Part shown: piece after piece, positions 9,437 through 21,203 of the stretch
How the letters are laid out: every line of letters starts with the position of its first letter
How positions within the stretch are numbered: the stretch's first letter is position 1
Assembly: GCA_000310025.1 (NCBI GenBank)
Contig: FN648413.1
Coordinates: 187,690 to 251,689 of the forward strand
Direction: 5' to 3'
Source: Ectocarpus siliculosus
Taxonomy: Eukaryota > Sar > Phaeophyceae > Ectocarpales > Ectocarpaceae
Length of the DNA stretch: 64,000 nt
Made by a program: the position numbers and the translations under genes
Notes under the pieces: generated by a model
What the model was told of the DNA's origin: nothing
Seen by the model: the letters and a program-made list of their open reading frames with translations, nothing else
The model's database searches: none

Positions 9437-11294
9437 GGCGGGACCCTAAGAAACAGCCAGACTCAGCCAGTTTACATCCTCACAGTTTCTTGCAAGCAAG
9501 CAAGAACGAAGGGCGATAAATAAAGAGATACCGCCTACCACAGGAAACAAAGAAGTAGAGGAGAGCAGAGCTACGAAACAAGTGAAGAAACAAGGCCCCC
9601 TTGCCGCTTTGACCCACCGGAAGCTTTCCATGTACCGCAGCAAACAGCAGGGGCAGCACCCACTACCTCACAACATGCAGTACCCGGGTACACGGACTAG
9701 TACGTATTGTAGTAGAAGTTTAGTCTCTCTCTCCGGTAAGAACAATAACGCCCGGGCGAACTTGAACTTGTAGTCACAAGAAAAAACGTCATGATGACGT
9801 ACTTCATTCTGCTTGCCGTGGGAGATGCGCATCGTTACGCGAGGAATGCGTTAACTCCTCGCACAGAATATTATGCTGCCGTAGGCCCTATCCCTCAAGC
9901 TCAACCACAGATGTACCCGATACATGGAGCATCATGTCCAGCTGTAGAAGAATCGAAAAAAAAAACTGTCTTCTTGGTGGCGAAGCGGACCCTCTTTATT
10001 GTGACTCTCCAACTGCTTGCTGTTCGTGGATGGCCACATGGCGACACAGACCGACAAAATCTAGGGTTTGACGTCGGTTTCATTCGCCGCAGGAGGTTGA
10101 AGCTATACTCAAAGTCGGGGAGGGGTCGTGATTTGCAATTCCCTACGGAACCATACTTGAGGCGCCATAAAATTTGCACTGCAGTAGCCGAAGTTGTTAG
10201 TCGGCAGGGAAACACAAAAAAACAAAATTCATGGGTGGGTTGGGTGAGTGGGGGACCCCAAAACAATGAAACAGTCGCGGTTCGCGTTGTTCTGGGGCCC
10301 TACCGGCGAAAAACATCGTCGCCGCTCTGAACCGCTGGAAGCTGTCAAACAGCACTACATGTGCGGCGAACCAAAGCGGCCATGTGCATTGCTTGACGGA
10401 AAGAGGCGGCGCCCATCGCCTCACATGCAGCAACCGGGTACACGGATAGCCTCCTACTCAGCAAGATGCAAAACGATTGCCATTGACGTTCGATGTTATT
10501 GGGACCCTAACGGCAAAAATGCAACAGAGAGAGAGAGAGAGGTAGACTAAAGGAAGGGATACTCGAGAAGACAAGGCATGAAAACTAGAGAAGACACCCA
10601 CTCTCATCCCTTTGGCCCACCGCAGGCTTGAACACGTGTAACGAACGGCGACATCCACCGACGTACGCTCAGCAACAACAAACACGACAAAAGAAAAATA
10701 GTCTAGTCGTCGTTTCCGAACTGCTGTGGAGATACTGTAAGTTGGTGGAGACTTTCTTTCTGGTACGACGTGACAACAAAGAAGAAGAACACGACTATCT
10801 GTCTGTGTAGACTTCAAGCACGACGGACGAACTATTATCTCAATGCGCTTGCCGTCGCGATAGATGCGCACCGCTACCGCTATACGAACGAGCAGACTGT
10901 TGACACACCGGTCTACGATAACCGTACGACCATTGCAGCGCATTCCGGGCACAACAACAGCAACCGCAGCAGCAGCCGCATGTGTACAATGGTCACTCAA
11001 GAACAAACGCAAAAAATAAATTAAAAAGCGATTGTGGCGCGCAGCACGCAGGACCCTCTTTCGCTGTTCAACCGGCCGTTCCCATGGCGAAACAGGGCAA
11101 GGAACAGTCAAGATCGACTCTTGCCGGCCACAGGAGGCGGAAGCTGCTCAAACTCGGGGACGGCTCATGGTTTGCGATTCCACACCGAACCATACTCGAG
11201 GCGCCACGAGATATACACTGTAGCTCGAGATGGGCATTTGAGACAGGGTCGGGCAACGGGTGGGCTATGCGAATAAAGTTTCACGGATATTGAA
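9437..11294 (+). repeat. Inverted-repeat arm L, second part
   Basis: The stretch begins with the right GGCGG target duplication (9437-9441) and is similar to the reverse complement of about 39665-41865. It contains two diverged copies of one roughly 200-bp module (about 9985-10190 and 11034-11225), marked by GGACCCTCTT, AACTCGGGGA and CCATACT-GAGGCGCCA. The same module recurs at 26578-26880. No coding capacity is shared between arms. Confidence 0.8.
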
Positions 11295-11599
11295 AGATGA
11301 GACTGAAGCTACAACGTGGGAAATGTTGGCGTTATCACGAATGCCTCGAGACTTCTTCGTGGGCTCTCAAGATTCGACTCGTGACGACAAAGACTGACGA
11401 AAAATCGATAAGGTTGCAAAATCATGGGGCTGTACGAGGCAGAAAGAGGGGACGGGGGTTAGCAGAGCACCGGTCGGCGGAGCTCTCGAAGCGCTCTTTC
11501 GTGAATCTCCTCGACATAACCCCCCGACATCCCAGAGACGCTTCCGTTGAGAACGAGGCTGTCGACGTCAGGGTGGACTGCAGTTTTCGCAGTGAGGTA

Positions 11600-12810
11600 A
11601 AAGATGCTGTTGGTAACCCCGCTTAATATCAATGGAATTGGGAACACGGGTCGGCGTATGGACGTTGATAGCCGCGGAAAGGTGTCAGAGCTGGACTTCC
11701 CGTGCGCAGGTCGATGAAAGGTCCGAGGCTTGTATGATCTACGTCAGGAACACAAGGGAGAAGCCGCCCAAAGCAGGTAGAGAGCATGAAAAATTCCGGG
11801 TGAAATTCACCAGGAGAGAGAGCAAAGAGTGCTTGGGTGTCGAGAATGAGAAAACTGTCAACTACTGACGTAAGAAAGTTGGGTGAGGGTTTTGCATCGC
11901 GAACATTACAGAGACATAGAGGGTAAAGAAGACAAGAGGGGAGGGCGATGGCGGCAAAGAAGGGACCCGCGAGGGGGGGAGACGGGCAAAACACAAGCTG
12001 CGACCGGGATCGTGGAGCGTGCGCGGGTTATCAAGGATTGAGCGCAAACCGTTGGAAATAGTTGACCAAGTGGATAATGCGATCCAGATGTAGTCGGGGT
12101 CCAGGAGACGTGGGAACGGAAGGATGGAGGCATAGTTATCTAGGGGAAATTTCCGATGGGTAGGGAAGGTAGCAAGGGCTTAGATCCGAATGAAAGGGGG
12201 TAGGGGGGAGTGGTATTCCTGATCAAAGAGCATTTTTTTGGCGTTGAGGATGTAGTAGCAACAACGAAGTTCGCGGAAAGCTCGTGTCTTGAGATGCCTG
12301 GGGAGCGTGGTGAGAAGATTTGATTCTAGGGAACGTACACGTACCACCGTCAAAAGAAGTGGCACCGAAGATATAGGAAAACTTGGGATAATTTGGAAAG
12401 ACGTTCAGATGTTCAGAAGGGAGAAGTTGCCATGGCCGGCGATCTCAACCGGAGTATGGAAAGCTTCCTGCAGGGGACAGGTGATCGGGCAAAACGGAGA
12501 AGAAAAGGTACTAACGGAGCGAAAATGCTTGCATTGTTGGGAGGTGAAGAGCTGATGGCGTAAACGATAGAAGGGAATGCCATAAGCCGGAGTTCACCAG
12601 GCAAAGCGCAGTACTCGATTCTCGACTCAATTCTCGTAGATAGGAGCACACAGATTCCCAACTATTGCATGTAAGCGCAATGAGAAAGGCTCCACCGACC
12701 ACGTCCTCACAAGGGCAAGCTCCGACCGACCTAGGAAGGTAAAGAGTATAAGAGTGAAGTGTTCCGTTGGAAAGTAGAGCGCTTGGGAGGCGAGAGGGCA
12801 CGAGGCAAGC
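11600..12810 (+). pseudogene. LINE ORF2 fragment, endonuclease domain
   Basis: Pieces of an APE-type LINE endonuclease can be read across several plus-strand frames: PLNINGIG near 11615, a GVQETWER-like stretch near 12095, KGLDPNERGVGGVVFLIKEH near 12180-12232, MAGDLN near 12430 (the AGDFN motif) and STDHVLTRA near 12690. Stops and frame changes make it a pseudogene. It breaks at 12811, where a TIR element begins. The next LINE segment is found at about 15391-15922 and the RT at 22687-23170, so these are one original element now in three parts. The 300 bases before it hold nothing recognisable. Confidence 0.75.
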
Positions 12811-14117
12811 TTAGCCTTATTAGGCACGCCGAAGGCGTGCTTCAGGCATGTGCAAAACAGCCCGCCGCAGGCGAAAATTTTGGGGTCAGGCAAAATTTCA
12901 GGCATTTGCCTGACACCAGATTTTTACCTGAAATTCCTTATTTGAATCACGCAACCTGCCTAAAAACTTGCCTGACACTTACCTGAAACCCATTCAAGTC
13001 GTTTTGGTGCCCTCACTACGCAACTGTAGCGCGCAACTAACGTGCACCGGCAGTGTTGGCATTCAGGGCTTACACTGAATGAAGTATTCAGACACGTAGT
13101 TGACGAAAAATATATATTGTTATTTTATGTTGCAAACAACATTTATTTGCCCCGACATACATACATACATACATACTGTACGTTGGTTCCCCCCATTCAC
13201 CCCATGCGTCTCGACTCAGTACTCCACCAACATCAGCAAGAGGTTGCTTGAAGCGGGCGAGGGGCGAGGGGCGAGGTACAGAGAGCGCACAGAGGCTGGA
13301 TGAGCAGAAAGACAGAGAGCGCACAGAGGCTGGAGGAGCAGAAAGAAACAGAGAAAACCATTACTTCGCAAAGAAGATTGTTGTTGTGTACAGATAGATG
13401 CCAAAGAAACCAGACAACAAACAAACAAACGTTCAAAACAAGATTCGGACATTCGACGTTCGACAACAAGCAAAGCATTCCCCGCCGACGCAAGGCATGG
13501 TAAACCGATAATTACCATCCTCCCCCACTTCCATCTGTTTGGTGTGTGCAGAAGCGCTAAATAAATAGACAACGCTAACAGTCAACGAGCTCTGGGGGCC
13601 AGGATTTTTAAAGTATGACCGGAGGTAAATGCGAGCAGCCAGCCAGATTATTGGCGCCCCCTCGGCTTTCCCGCAATCCCTTTCATGTACGCGCGGGCAA
13701 GAAAAGTTAGCTGGCAGCATCTTGCTGCACAACCACACGACACACTGCCAGCACGACACTACCAGCACGACACACCGCTAGCTCAACTACCACTGGCGCA
13801 TCATTCGTCGAGCGCGCAAGGCCGTGCATTTTTTTTTTTTTTAATATGGCACAACGAATCCATCTCTATTTTTTTTTTTTTTTTGGAGGGGGTCCGTGCT
13901 TGATTTGTTCCCCCTCTCTGTGTCTCACGGGCTCCCCTCGGCCCCCTACATACATACCTGCTTATGAGAGTTGGCGTTTATTTTATGATGCCTGACACGT
14001 GTTTTGGCGGTTTGCTGCGTTGCCTGGCGAGAGTCAGGCATCTCAGGCACCAAACACCCTCTCAGGCAACCCCGATCTGAAAAGGGGCTATACATCAGGG
14101 TTGCCTGATAAGGCTAA
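12811..14117. mobile_element. TIR element ending at the assembly gap
   Basis: The left end TTAGCCTTATTAGGCA (12811-12826) is inverted at the right end as TGCCTGATAAGGCTAA (14102-14117). Many TCAGGCA/TGCCTGA copies lie near both ends. The interior has two roughly 34-bp units (about 13275-13340), a CATA repeat near 13158 and two poly-T runs (13829-13842, 13869-13884), but no transposase frame. It interrupts the LINE at 12811. The target duplication cannot be checked because the gap begins immediately after the right terminus. Confidence 0.6.
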
Positions 14118-14422
14118 NNNNNNNNNNNNNNNNNNNNNNNNNNNNNNNNNNNNNNNNNNNNNNNNNNNNNNNNNNNNNNNNNNNNNNNNNNNNNNNNNNN
14201 NNNNNNNNNNNNNNNNNNNNNNNNNNNNNNNNNNNNNNNNNNNNNNNNNNNNNNNNNNNNNNNNNNNNNNNNNNNNNNNNNNNNNNNNNNNNNNNNNNNN
14301 NNNNNNNNNNNNNNNNNNNNNNNNNNNNNNNNNNNNNNNNNNNNNNNNNNNNNNNNNNNNNNNNNNNNNNNNNNNNNNNNNNNNNNNNNNNNNNNNNNNN
14401 NNNNNNNNNNNNNNNNNNNNNN
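14118..14422. other. Assembly gap (305 N)
   Basis: Unknown bases. The gap lies between the right TIR of the preceding element and a cluster of SINE-like repeats, and probably reflects repeat collapse. Confidence 1.
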
Positions 14423-15390
14423 TCGCCGGATGGTCTAATTTTATCGATTAAAAGATATGCTCAGAGCTCGTTAGCACCCAGCCGGATCACATGGGCATGA
14501 GGCTGTTGGTAGCTTAGTCACTGGGATTGAGAGTAGAGATCTCCGGGGCGTACGGTACCCCTCGCCAGACGCCGCTGTTTTTGGCAAACATATGGTGATT
14601 CTTGTGTAGGTGGACCGATTGGGATTCGAACCCGTGCGTGGAACCTTGTGTAAGAACGCTTTGACCATTTAGTGGTATTAGACCACTAAGTCAGCGCAAA
14701 CTAGCCGGATGGTCTAATTTTATCGATTAGGTCTAATTTTATCGATTAAAAGATATGCTCAGAGCTCGTTAGCACCCGGCCGGATCACATGGGCATGAGG
14801 CTGTTTGTAGCTGAATCACTGGGATTGAGAGTAGAGACCTCCCGGGCGTACAGTACCCCTCGCTAGACGCCGCTGTTTTTGACAAACAAATGGTGATTCT
14901 TGTGTAAGTAGACCGATTGGGATTCGAGCCCGTGCGTGGAACCTTGTGTAAGAACGCTTTGACCATTATTAGACCACTAAGTCAGCGCTGACTAGCCGGT
15001 TCGTCTAATTTTATTAAGCTGCGAACAGCCTCAAGCCCATGTGATCCGGCCGGGTGCTAACGAGCTCTGAGCGTATCTTTTAATCGATAAAATTAGACCA
15101 TCTGGCTAGACTAGCCGGATGGTCTAATATGCTTGACTAGCCGGATGGTCTAATTTTATCGATTAAAAGAGCTGACATGGGCTTGAGGCTGTTTGTAGCT
15201 TAATCACTGGGATTGAGAGTAGAGATCTCCGGGGACGGACCCCTCGCCAAACGCTGCTGCACAGTCAATGGCAATTTTACGCAATGAAAAGTGATCCGGC
15301 CGGTATTCGAACTCGTGCGGGTATCCTATAATCGATACAATTAGACCAGTTGACTAGCCGGATGGTGTAATTTTATCGATTACATGTAGA
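14423..15390 (-). repeat. Cluster of tRNA-derived SINE-like units
   Basis: Two direct units of about 300 bp (14423-14720 and 14724-15010) are followed by an inverted piece (15015-15112) and a third, more diverged unit (15130-15390). All are bounded by GCCGGATGGTCTAATTTTAT. On the minus strand units 1 and 2 carry an A-box-like TGACTTAGTGG (14682-14692, 14974-14984) and a B-box-like GGTTCGAATCCC (14621-14633, with one change at 14919-14931). The intervening sequence does not fold as a proper tRNA, so these are Pol III-type SINEs or tRNA relics and not working tRNA genes. Confidence 0.6.
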
Positions 15391-15922
15391 TAGAGGTAAA
15401 TTCCAGGAGGGCTGGTAGTGTAGCGTAATTAAGGAAATTGTCGAGGAGCGCTGAAGACGGAAACATACGTAGGGCACGCCTCAGGGCACAGGGTGATAGG
15501 ACGATGGGAGTAGGGGAACGTAGAGAGGTCTTCAAGCAATACCTGAGAGGGGATTCTGAGGGAAGTTAGGAAAACCGCAGGGTAGAGAGAACACAGGTGA
15601 AGAAACTAGTGAAGAAGAAGAAAACATGCATTTGGGATAAAGTAGTGCAGAAGGCAACGGAGGCCTGGAGGGGAACGAAAAGCAAGTGTGGCAAGGGATA
15701 AGTGGGATGGCAAGGGCAAGCGAGGGATACAGAGGTAGCAACATTGCGAGGTGTGGACGGTGAATTACTCAGCAGTGGGAAGGGAGAGAGGGATTTTCTG
15801 GGGGACAATACAAGAGACTAGGAGTGAGTGCCGTCGGAAAAAGAAATTTCGACCAAGTGATTAAGAAGGAGGTGGGCGCATGGGCCAAAAGAAGATGCAT
15901 CGAAAGCCACCTTGGGAACGTA
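15391..15922 (+). pseudogene. LINE ORF2 fragment, linker between EN and RT
   Basis: Decayed basic coding-like sequence such as KKKKTCIWDKVVQKATEAW (about 15614-15670) resembles the EN-RT linker of the LINE whose endonuclease lies at 11600-12810 and whose RT starts at 22687. The assignment rests on order and position more than on strong motifs. It is cut at 15922 by the chimeric copia-like element. Confidence 0.5.
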
Positions 15923-15987
15923 GCAACACGCTCTCGACAAGAGCCCGCAAGCGTGATAACATAGTACACGCGCCGACACCCCTAACA
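15923..15987 (+). repeat. Truncated 5' LTR of element 3
   Basis: 65 bp beginning GCAACACGCTCTCGAC and ending CCCCTAACA match the terminal 65 bp of the 3' LTR with one difference (A/G). The upstream 176 bp of the LTR, including its expected promoter, are absent. Confidence 0.85.
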
Positions 15988-16041
15988 CGATATCGTGGAG
16001 TCAGCTGACGTCGGTAGGGAAAGGTTCGGGAGGTAGGCACC

Positions 16042-16245
16042 GGAATACAAGGACAGCAGCAGGGCGGTATTTGCTCGCGCTCGTCAAGGAGATCCAGCGA
16101 ACAGGGTTTGGAATACAAGGGCAGCAGCTGCAGGGCGGTTTTTGCCCGCGCGTGCCAAGGAGATCCAGGGTAAGCATTTGGAATACAAGGACAGCAGCAG
16201 CAGGGCGGTTGTTGCCGGCGCGCGTCAAGGAGATCCAGCTATTAG
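16042..16245 (+). repeat. Leader tandem repeat (3 units, 68-70 bp)
   Basis: Units start at 16042, 16110 and 16180 with GGAATACAAGG and each ends with AAGGAGATCCAG. They lie between the LTR remnant and the Gag ATG of element 3, in the position of the packaging/primer leader. Confidence 0.85.
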
Positions 16246-16270
16246 AACAAGAAGCAGTTTAAGTTTAGAC

Positions 16271-19200
16271 ATGGAAGGCGAGGAGAAAGACAAGCAGAAG
16301 CAGAAGGAGTTGGAATTGGGTCTGGCTGAGGCAAAAGCGGAGATAGCAAAGATGAAGCAAGCCCACAAAGAGGTGGAGGAAGAGTGGAAGAAGGAAGCGA
16401 CTACGGCTGCAGATGCGGCGCGTGCAGCTGCAGATGTGGCACGTGCAGCTGCAGACGCGGCGCGCACAGGGCCCTCTGGTGGATTAGGACCCGGGCATCA
16501 AACGGTGAGCATGGCCGACAGCGGCAGCCAGTTGATGAGCGGTCGTTTTGGCACTCGAAACCCGCCGAAGCACCCCAACGAGCCGGGAAAGTTTATGAGC
16601 TGGTCGCGGAGGATGCGGACTTTCCTCGCTGTAGAAGGTCTGGAACAAACCCTCGATCACACACCGCTTACTGGCTACGTTCATATCATCGGCTGTCCGG
16701 ACCGAAACTACCTCAACCGAATTCATGGAGCGCCGCTGGTGACAGCACACTTGCGGGCGTGGGGGTACCTCGTGGAGTCAATCAGCGGTTCAGACATTGA
16801 AGAAACGTTGTTTGCGTGTAGCTGCGTGCCGGAGGCATGGACCGCTATCCGTGAGTGGTCTTTGCCCACTACTGACGCCGAAAAGAGACTGCTTGAGCGG
16901 CAGTTGGAGACTGTGGAGATGTCCCTTGGTGAAAACCCGAAGCTTTTCTTCGCCAGAGTCGACGGTATCGTCAACACGATGCGCGCAGTCGGCATGGAAA
17001 AATCTGAGCGGCACGTTGTACAAACAATTGTCCGCCAACTATCGTCTGATACGATGTCGAACGCAAGACCACCCTATCCAATTCCGACATTTCGCGTGCG
17101 GGGGTTGAAAGCATTGTTCGCAAGGCGTACGCTAACATTGTTGCCAACCAGCTGGAGAAGGTGAAGGTGTCTTCGGCGACGTCGGTGCAGCCAAACCACG
17201 ATCCTCACGCGCTTGCTGCTAGTGGTTTTCGGTCCGGCGGCGACGGCCGCGGCGGCGGCGGTGGCGGCGGCAGCGGCAGCGGCAGCGGCGGCGGCAGCGG
17301 CAGCGGCGGCAGTGGCATCGGTGGGTTTTCTGGTGGCGGGCGTGGACAGCAGCACAATACCGGGCGGTGGACAGCGATACCAGCAGCAACAACACTTCGG
17401 CGTGCAACCGATCCACCCAGGCACAACAGCAGTATCAACAGCAGCTGCCGGGGTCGCGTCAGCAGCTGGGACAACATGCCAGACCGCAACCCCCGCCCCC
17501 ACATCATCCGCCTCCGAATTACCCGACATGGGGGCCTGGGGGTCTCTTCGACTGTGGACGCAACGCCGTGTACCGGCAGGAGGAGTCGGCTCCGCCAGCA
17601 GGCGCTCCGATGGGCGCTGTTCACCGCTGTGAGAGGTGCGGGCGTAGCGGGCATACCTTGAGCATGTGCAATGCGCCGCGGCGATTTGAGGGTGCCTGCT
17701 CTGCGTGTGGTGAGTACGGTCATGTGCGTCGTGTGTGTTCAACAGTCGTCGGTCTTCCTCGTATGCCCCCACACGTCAACGTCGTCACTGCCGGGCAGAC
17801 TCCCAGCGTCGGTGGTAAGTCGATGGTGTACCATCAGCAAGACGGCGGTGGTGCTGTAGTAGGAGACAGTAGTGGTGTGACGTGCGGGCCGCCGGACGGT
17901 GGTTCGATGTACGGGACCTTCACCGGTGCCGTTACACACAACGCTGCGCAATATGCTTCACACCCTACACCCCCCCAGCCGCAACAGCTCCAGCAGCAGC
18001 AGTGGTCACCTCATCAGCAGCTGGAGCAGCAGCAGCCGCCACCGCCGCAGCAGCAGCAGCAATATGGTGTTAGTGGAGTGGGGGGAACCGGATGGAGCAA
18101 TGGTGGAGTACAGCCGTTTGTTGGAGTGCAGCATGAGAGCGGCGGCGAGTTTGAGGACCTTGCGGCCACGGGGGGGTGGTGAAGGTACCGGGGGGGGGGC
18201 AGACGGTGGATTGCTCCATTGTACCTTTGGAGGCTCGGGGCCAACTGGTGGTGCACCGTATCATCTTGGGGGGCATTTCTTTGCCCTACAGTTTGCCCTG
18301 AGTGCTCTCTCTACCCGCGACATGCTGTCATCGATTTTCCCGCGTCGCCGTCCTAGATCGACTGTGTGGATTGGTGATAGCGCGTCTACCGTGCACGCGA
18401 CCAGCGACGGCGCTCACGTCTACGACACTCGCCCTCCCCTCGCCGAGGAGACTTTCCTGTTCATCGGTGACGGTCGCAAGTTGAAGGTGGAGTGTTTTGG
18501 ATCGCTTGATGTAGTGTTCCACTGTAGGGAGGATGTGGTGGTGACGCTGAAGGACATAGCGGTCGTGCCCAATCTTGCGTTTGACCTCGTCTCCCTCAAC
18601 GTCGTTCAGGAGACCCACGACCTCCTCATGAATAGCGCTGGCACTTGGGTCCTCAACGGTCGCGTGCATTTTTCGAAGCTCCCCACCGGTAACTACATTC
18701 AGGCTACTCGGATCGCACATGGCGCCTCCCCACCTGCGATGGTGGCGGCGACGGTGCGGCCTGGGCGGCCCAGGAGTATCAACATCAACGATCTGCATAT
18801 TTCTCTTGGCCACACCAACGACGCGAATGCACGGGAAACCGCGAAGCAGCTGGGAATTCAGGTGACCGGTACCCGGGGATACTGCGCTGGCTGCGGTGAG
18901 GCGAAGGCGATTCGACGCAGCGTTCCGAAGGAGACGAAAGCCAAGGCGGGGAGGCCGTTTGGGCGTGTCTTCATCGATCTGACCGGCCCGTATCCGCCGT
19001 CCACGGGTGGAGCTCGGTACTGCATGATGGTGATGGACGACTACTCCAACGTGGGGTGGACGTTGTTTCTGGCGGACAAGAGCGGTTCCACTTTGTGTGA
19101 CGCTTTTCGCGCGTGGTACGTCGACACCAAGCAGTTGGCGGGGACTCACGGTGGGTTCGGTGTTGCTCGTTTTGATAACGGGACCGAGTTCACCAACGCC

Positions 19201-19625
19201 GGCTTCCGGCACTTACTGTCTGAGCTTGGGGTTGCGGTGGAATTTACCCCTGTCGATGGCGCGAAGCGCAACGGGCGCGCGGAGCGGAAGATCGCGCTTG
19301 TCGTCGAAGGGGGCAAGGCGGCGTGGTTAGAGTTCCCACGGCTCTTCCCGGACTTGGATTTTCCTCGAAACGCAATGGCGTGGACGACGATCTGGCCGGA
19401 GGCGCTTGCTTGGATGAACGACACGCTTAACATGACCGCGCAGGCTCACACACCCGACAAGCTGTGCCCGTGGGAGAAGCTCTACAAGCGACGTGCCACG
19501 ACTCTTCCGCTGCCGTTCATGATGCCCGGTTTCCGTCACCGTCACCGGAAGAACAAGACCGAGTCCAAGGGGGAGCGCTGTTTCTATCTCAACACCAGCA
19601 ACAACAGTGGGTTCATCCACAACCA
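16271..19625 (+). pseudogene. Element 3 Gag, protease and integrase
   Basis: The ATG at 16271 opens MEGEEKDKQKQKELELGLAE, a charged coiled-coil-like stretch followed by Ala-rich AADAARAAAD repeats and the Gag core. Frames change near 17060, near 17400 and near 18180, so it is broken. Two normal CCHC knuckles follow (CERCGRSGHTLSMC and CSACGEYGHVRRVC, about 17630-17735), then protease with WIGDSAS (about 18370; DSA replaces the usual DSG). Integrase follows, with CAGCGEAK, catalytic Asp in FIDLTGP (about 18970) and RFDNGTEF (about 19170), and Glu in GRAERK (about 19275). Sequence similarity to integrase ends near 19620. Confidence 0.85.
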
Positions 19626-19639
19626 CCACCTGTACACCA

Positions 19640-20819
19640 CCCACCTCCTAATTTCCCGACGTGGGGACCTGGGGGGCTCTATGACTGTGGGCGCAACGCC
19701 GTGTACCCGCAAGAGGAGTCAGCTCCGCCGCCAGGCGCTCCGATGGGTGCCGTTCATCAGTGCGTGAGGTGCGGGAGGCATGGACACTCACTCGGCGACT
19801 GCAATGCGCCACGACGCTTTGAAGGCCACGGCACTGCCTGCGGTGAGTATGGTCATCGGCGCCGCATGTGTTGCACAACCGGCCGCATGCAACAGCACGT
19901 GCATGTCGGTGATAGAGAGGGTCTCAACGCGAGTGACAACGACACTATGCCGTACCAGCAGCGGAAGCGACGACGCTGCAGGAGGCACAGGCACAGGCAT
20001 CAGCCGGAGTCGCTCCTCCCCTTTGCAGATGGAGCAGTGGCATGGGGCACAGCAACTGCTGTGGGAGCGGCGACCGGTGGTGGTGGTTTCCCCGCTACGG
20101 TGGCGGGGGGAACGGCCGCGGCGCAGGCACTCGCGGCTGGAGCGGCGGCATCGGAGGCAGCAACGGCGGCGAGAGCGGGGACCCCCGGCAACAGAGTCTT
20201 CCCCGCGGCGGCGGCAGGGGGAACGGCCGGGGAGCAGGCACTTGCTGTTGAAGCGACGGTATCAGTGGTGCCACCGGCGGCGGCACCGGCGACGGATGAG
20301 CTCGAAAGCATGAAAGAAGAGCTTGCTGACATTCGGAGGCAATGGGGGAAATTGGCGGCCAAGAAACCGGCACTGCATGTGCAGCCGGGCCCACCACTTG
20401 TGTCGTCAGCAGGCGTGGCTTCAGCAGCGGAAACAACGGTGGGGACGACGACAGGTATTGGTGTTTTCCCCGACTCGTCGTTGGGGGGAACAGCCGGGGC
20501 GCCGTCAGCTGCAGGAACGGTGGCACTGGAGGTTTCGTCGACCTGCGGCCAGATACCCCCAGCCGTATCAACTGGGGGGGCGATCGCAGTGCCCACATCA
20601 GCAGCTACACCGGCACCAGCAGCGCAAGAAGCGGAGGACGCGTGCGATGAGGATGGCTGTTGGTTGGGCAATGGCGACGAAGGCGGCAACAGCAACGGCG
20701 GCAGCGGCGACGGCAGCTTCGTGGCGTTGTCTGCGGGTGCGGGTGCGGGTGCGGGGCATCCCGGCGCCCATCCGACCGTGTACAATGGTATCTGCGTAGT
20801 GCGGGACGATGGGGGGTAA
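19640..20819 (+). CDS. Second knuckle region and Gag-like tail of element 3
   Basis: From about 19640 the sequence repeats, at roughly 80 percent identity by eye, the knuckle region at 17510-17740: CVRCGRHGHSLGDC and CTACGEYGHRRRMC are both CCHC. A low-complexity Ala/Gly/Thr-rich tail follows, with a short charged helix (ELESMKEELADIRRQWGKL), and stops at 20817-20819. Protease, integrase and RT are not present after this second knuckle. It looks like the 3' half of a Gag-only, non-autonomous relative joined to the integrase of an autonomous one. The open frame starts upstream at 19464, but the part before about 19640 is antiphase to integrase and is shadow. Confidence 0.65.
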
Positions 20820-21203
20820 TGCCAGGGCTGGACATTCGATCGTGGCTGGAAGGGTGCGGCATGAATTGAGAGGCTACGTGTTCGGGAGCTACCGTGCGAG
20901 ATGACCGGTGGTTGCACAATGAGTCTACGCGCGATTCAGGCACGTTCGTGATTGTGTTTATTTGGCTATCTATTTTCTGGGTCGATTTTGTTTGTTGAAA
21001 GCCATGAGTTTGAAAACTGCGTCGACGTAGGCTGTTGTGTTGCGATGCTCACGAACGAACGTGGTGTTTATTGTCTGTGGTACATGCGTTTTTCATTTGT
21101 CAAGGATATGGTTTGCATAGTCTAGGACTTGACCGCGGCGAATGGTGCAGTTGATGTTGTTGGGTCACTGCTAGCACTGCTGTCGAAAATCATGGGGGGG
21201 GAT

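Noticed and set aside
9791-11111. Reading frames of 100-217 codons in arm L
   Set aside because: They are not conserved between arms L and R and contain no motif; the arms appear non-coding.
13100-13200. Possible CRISPR-like or regulatory tandem array
   Set aside because: It is a simple CATA microsatellite without spacers.
14610-14697. Functional tRNA gene
   Set aside because: A- and B-box-like motifs are present, but no cloverleaf with a paired anticodon stem can be drawn, and the unit is repeated with changes.
15915-15925. 5-bp target duplication for element 3
   Set aside because: The 5' LTR is truncated, so the left duplication is lost. The short TAG match on both sides is too weak.
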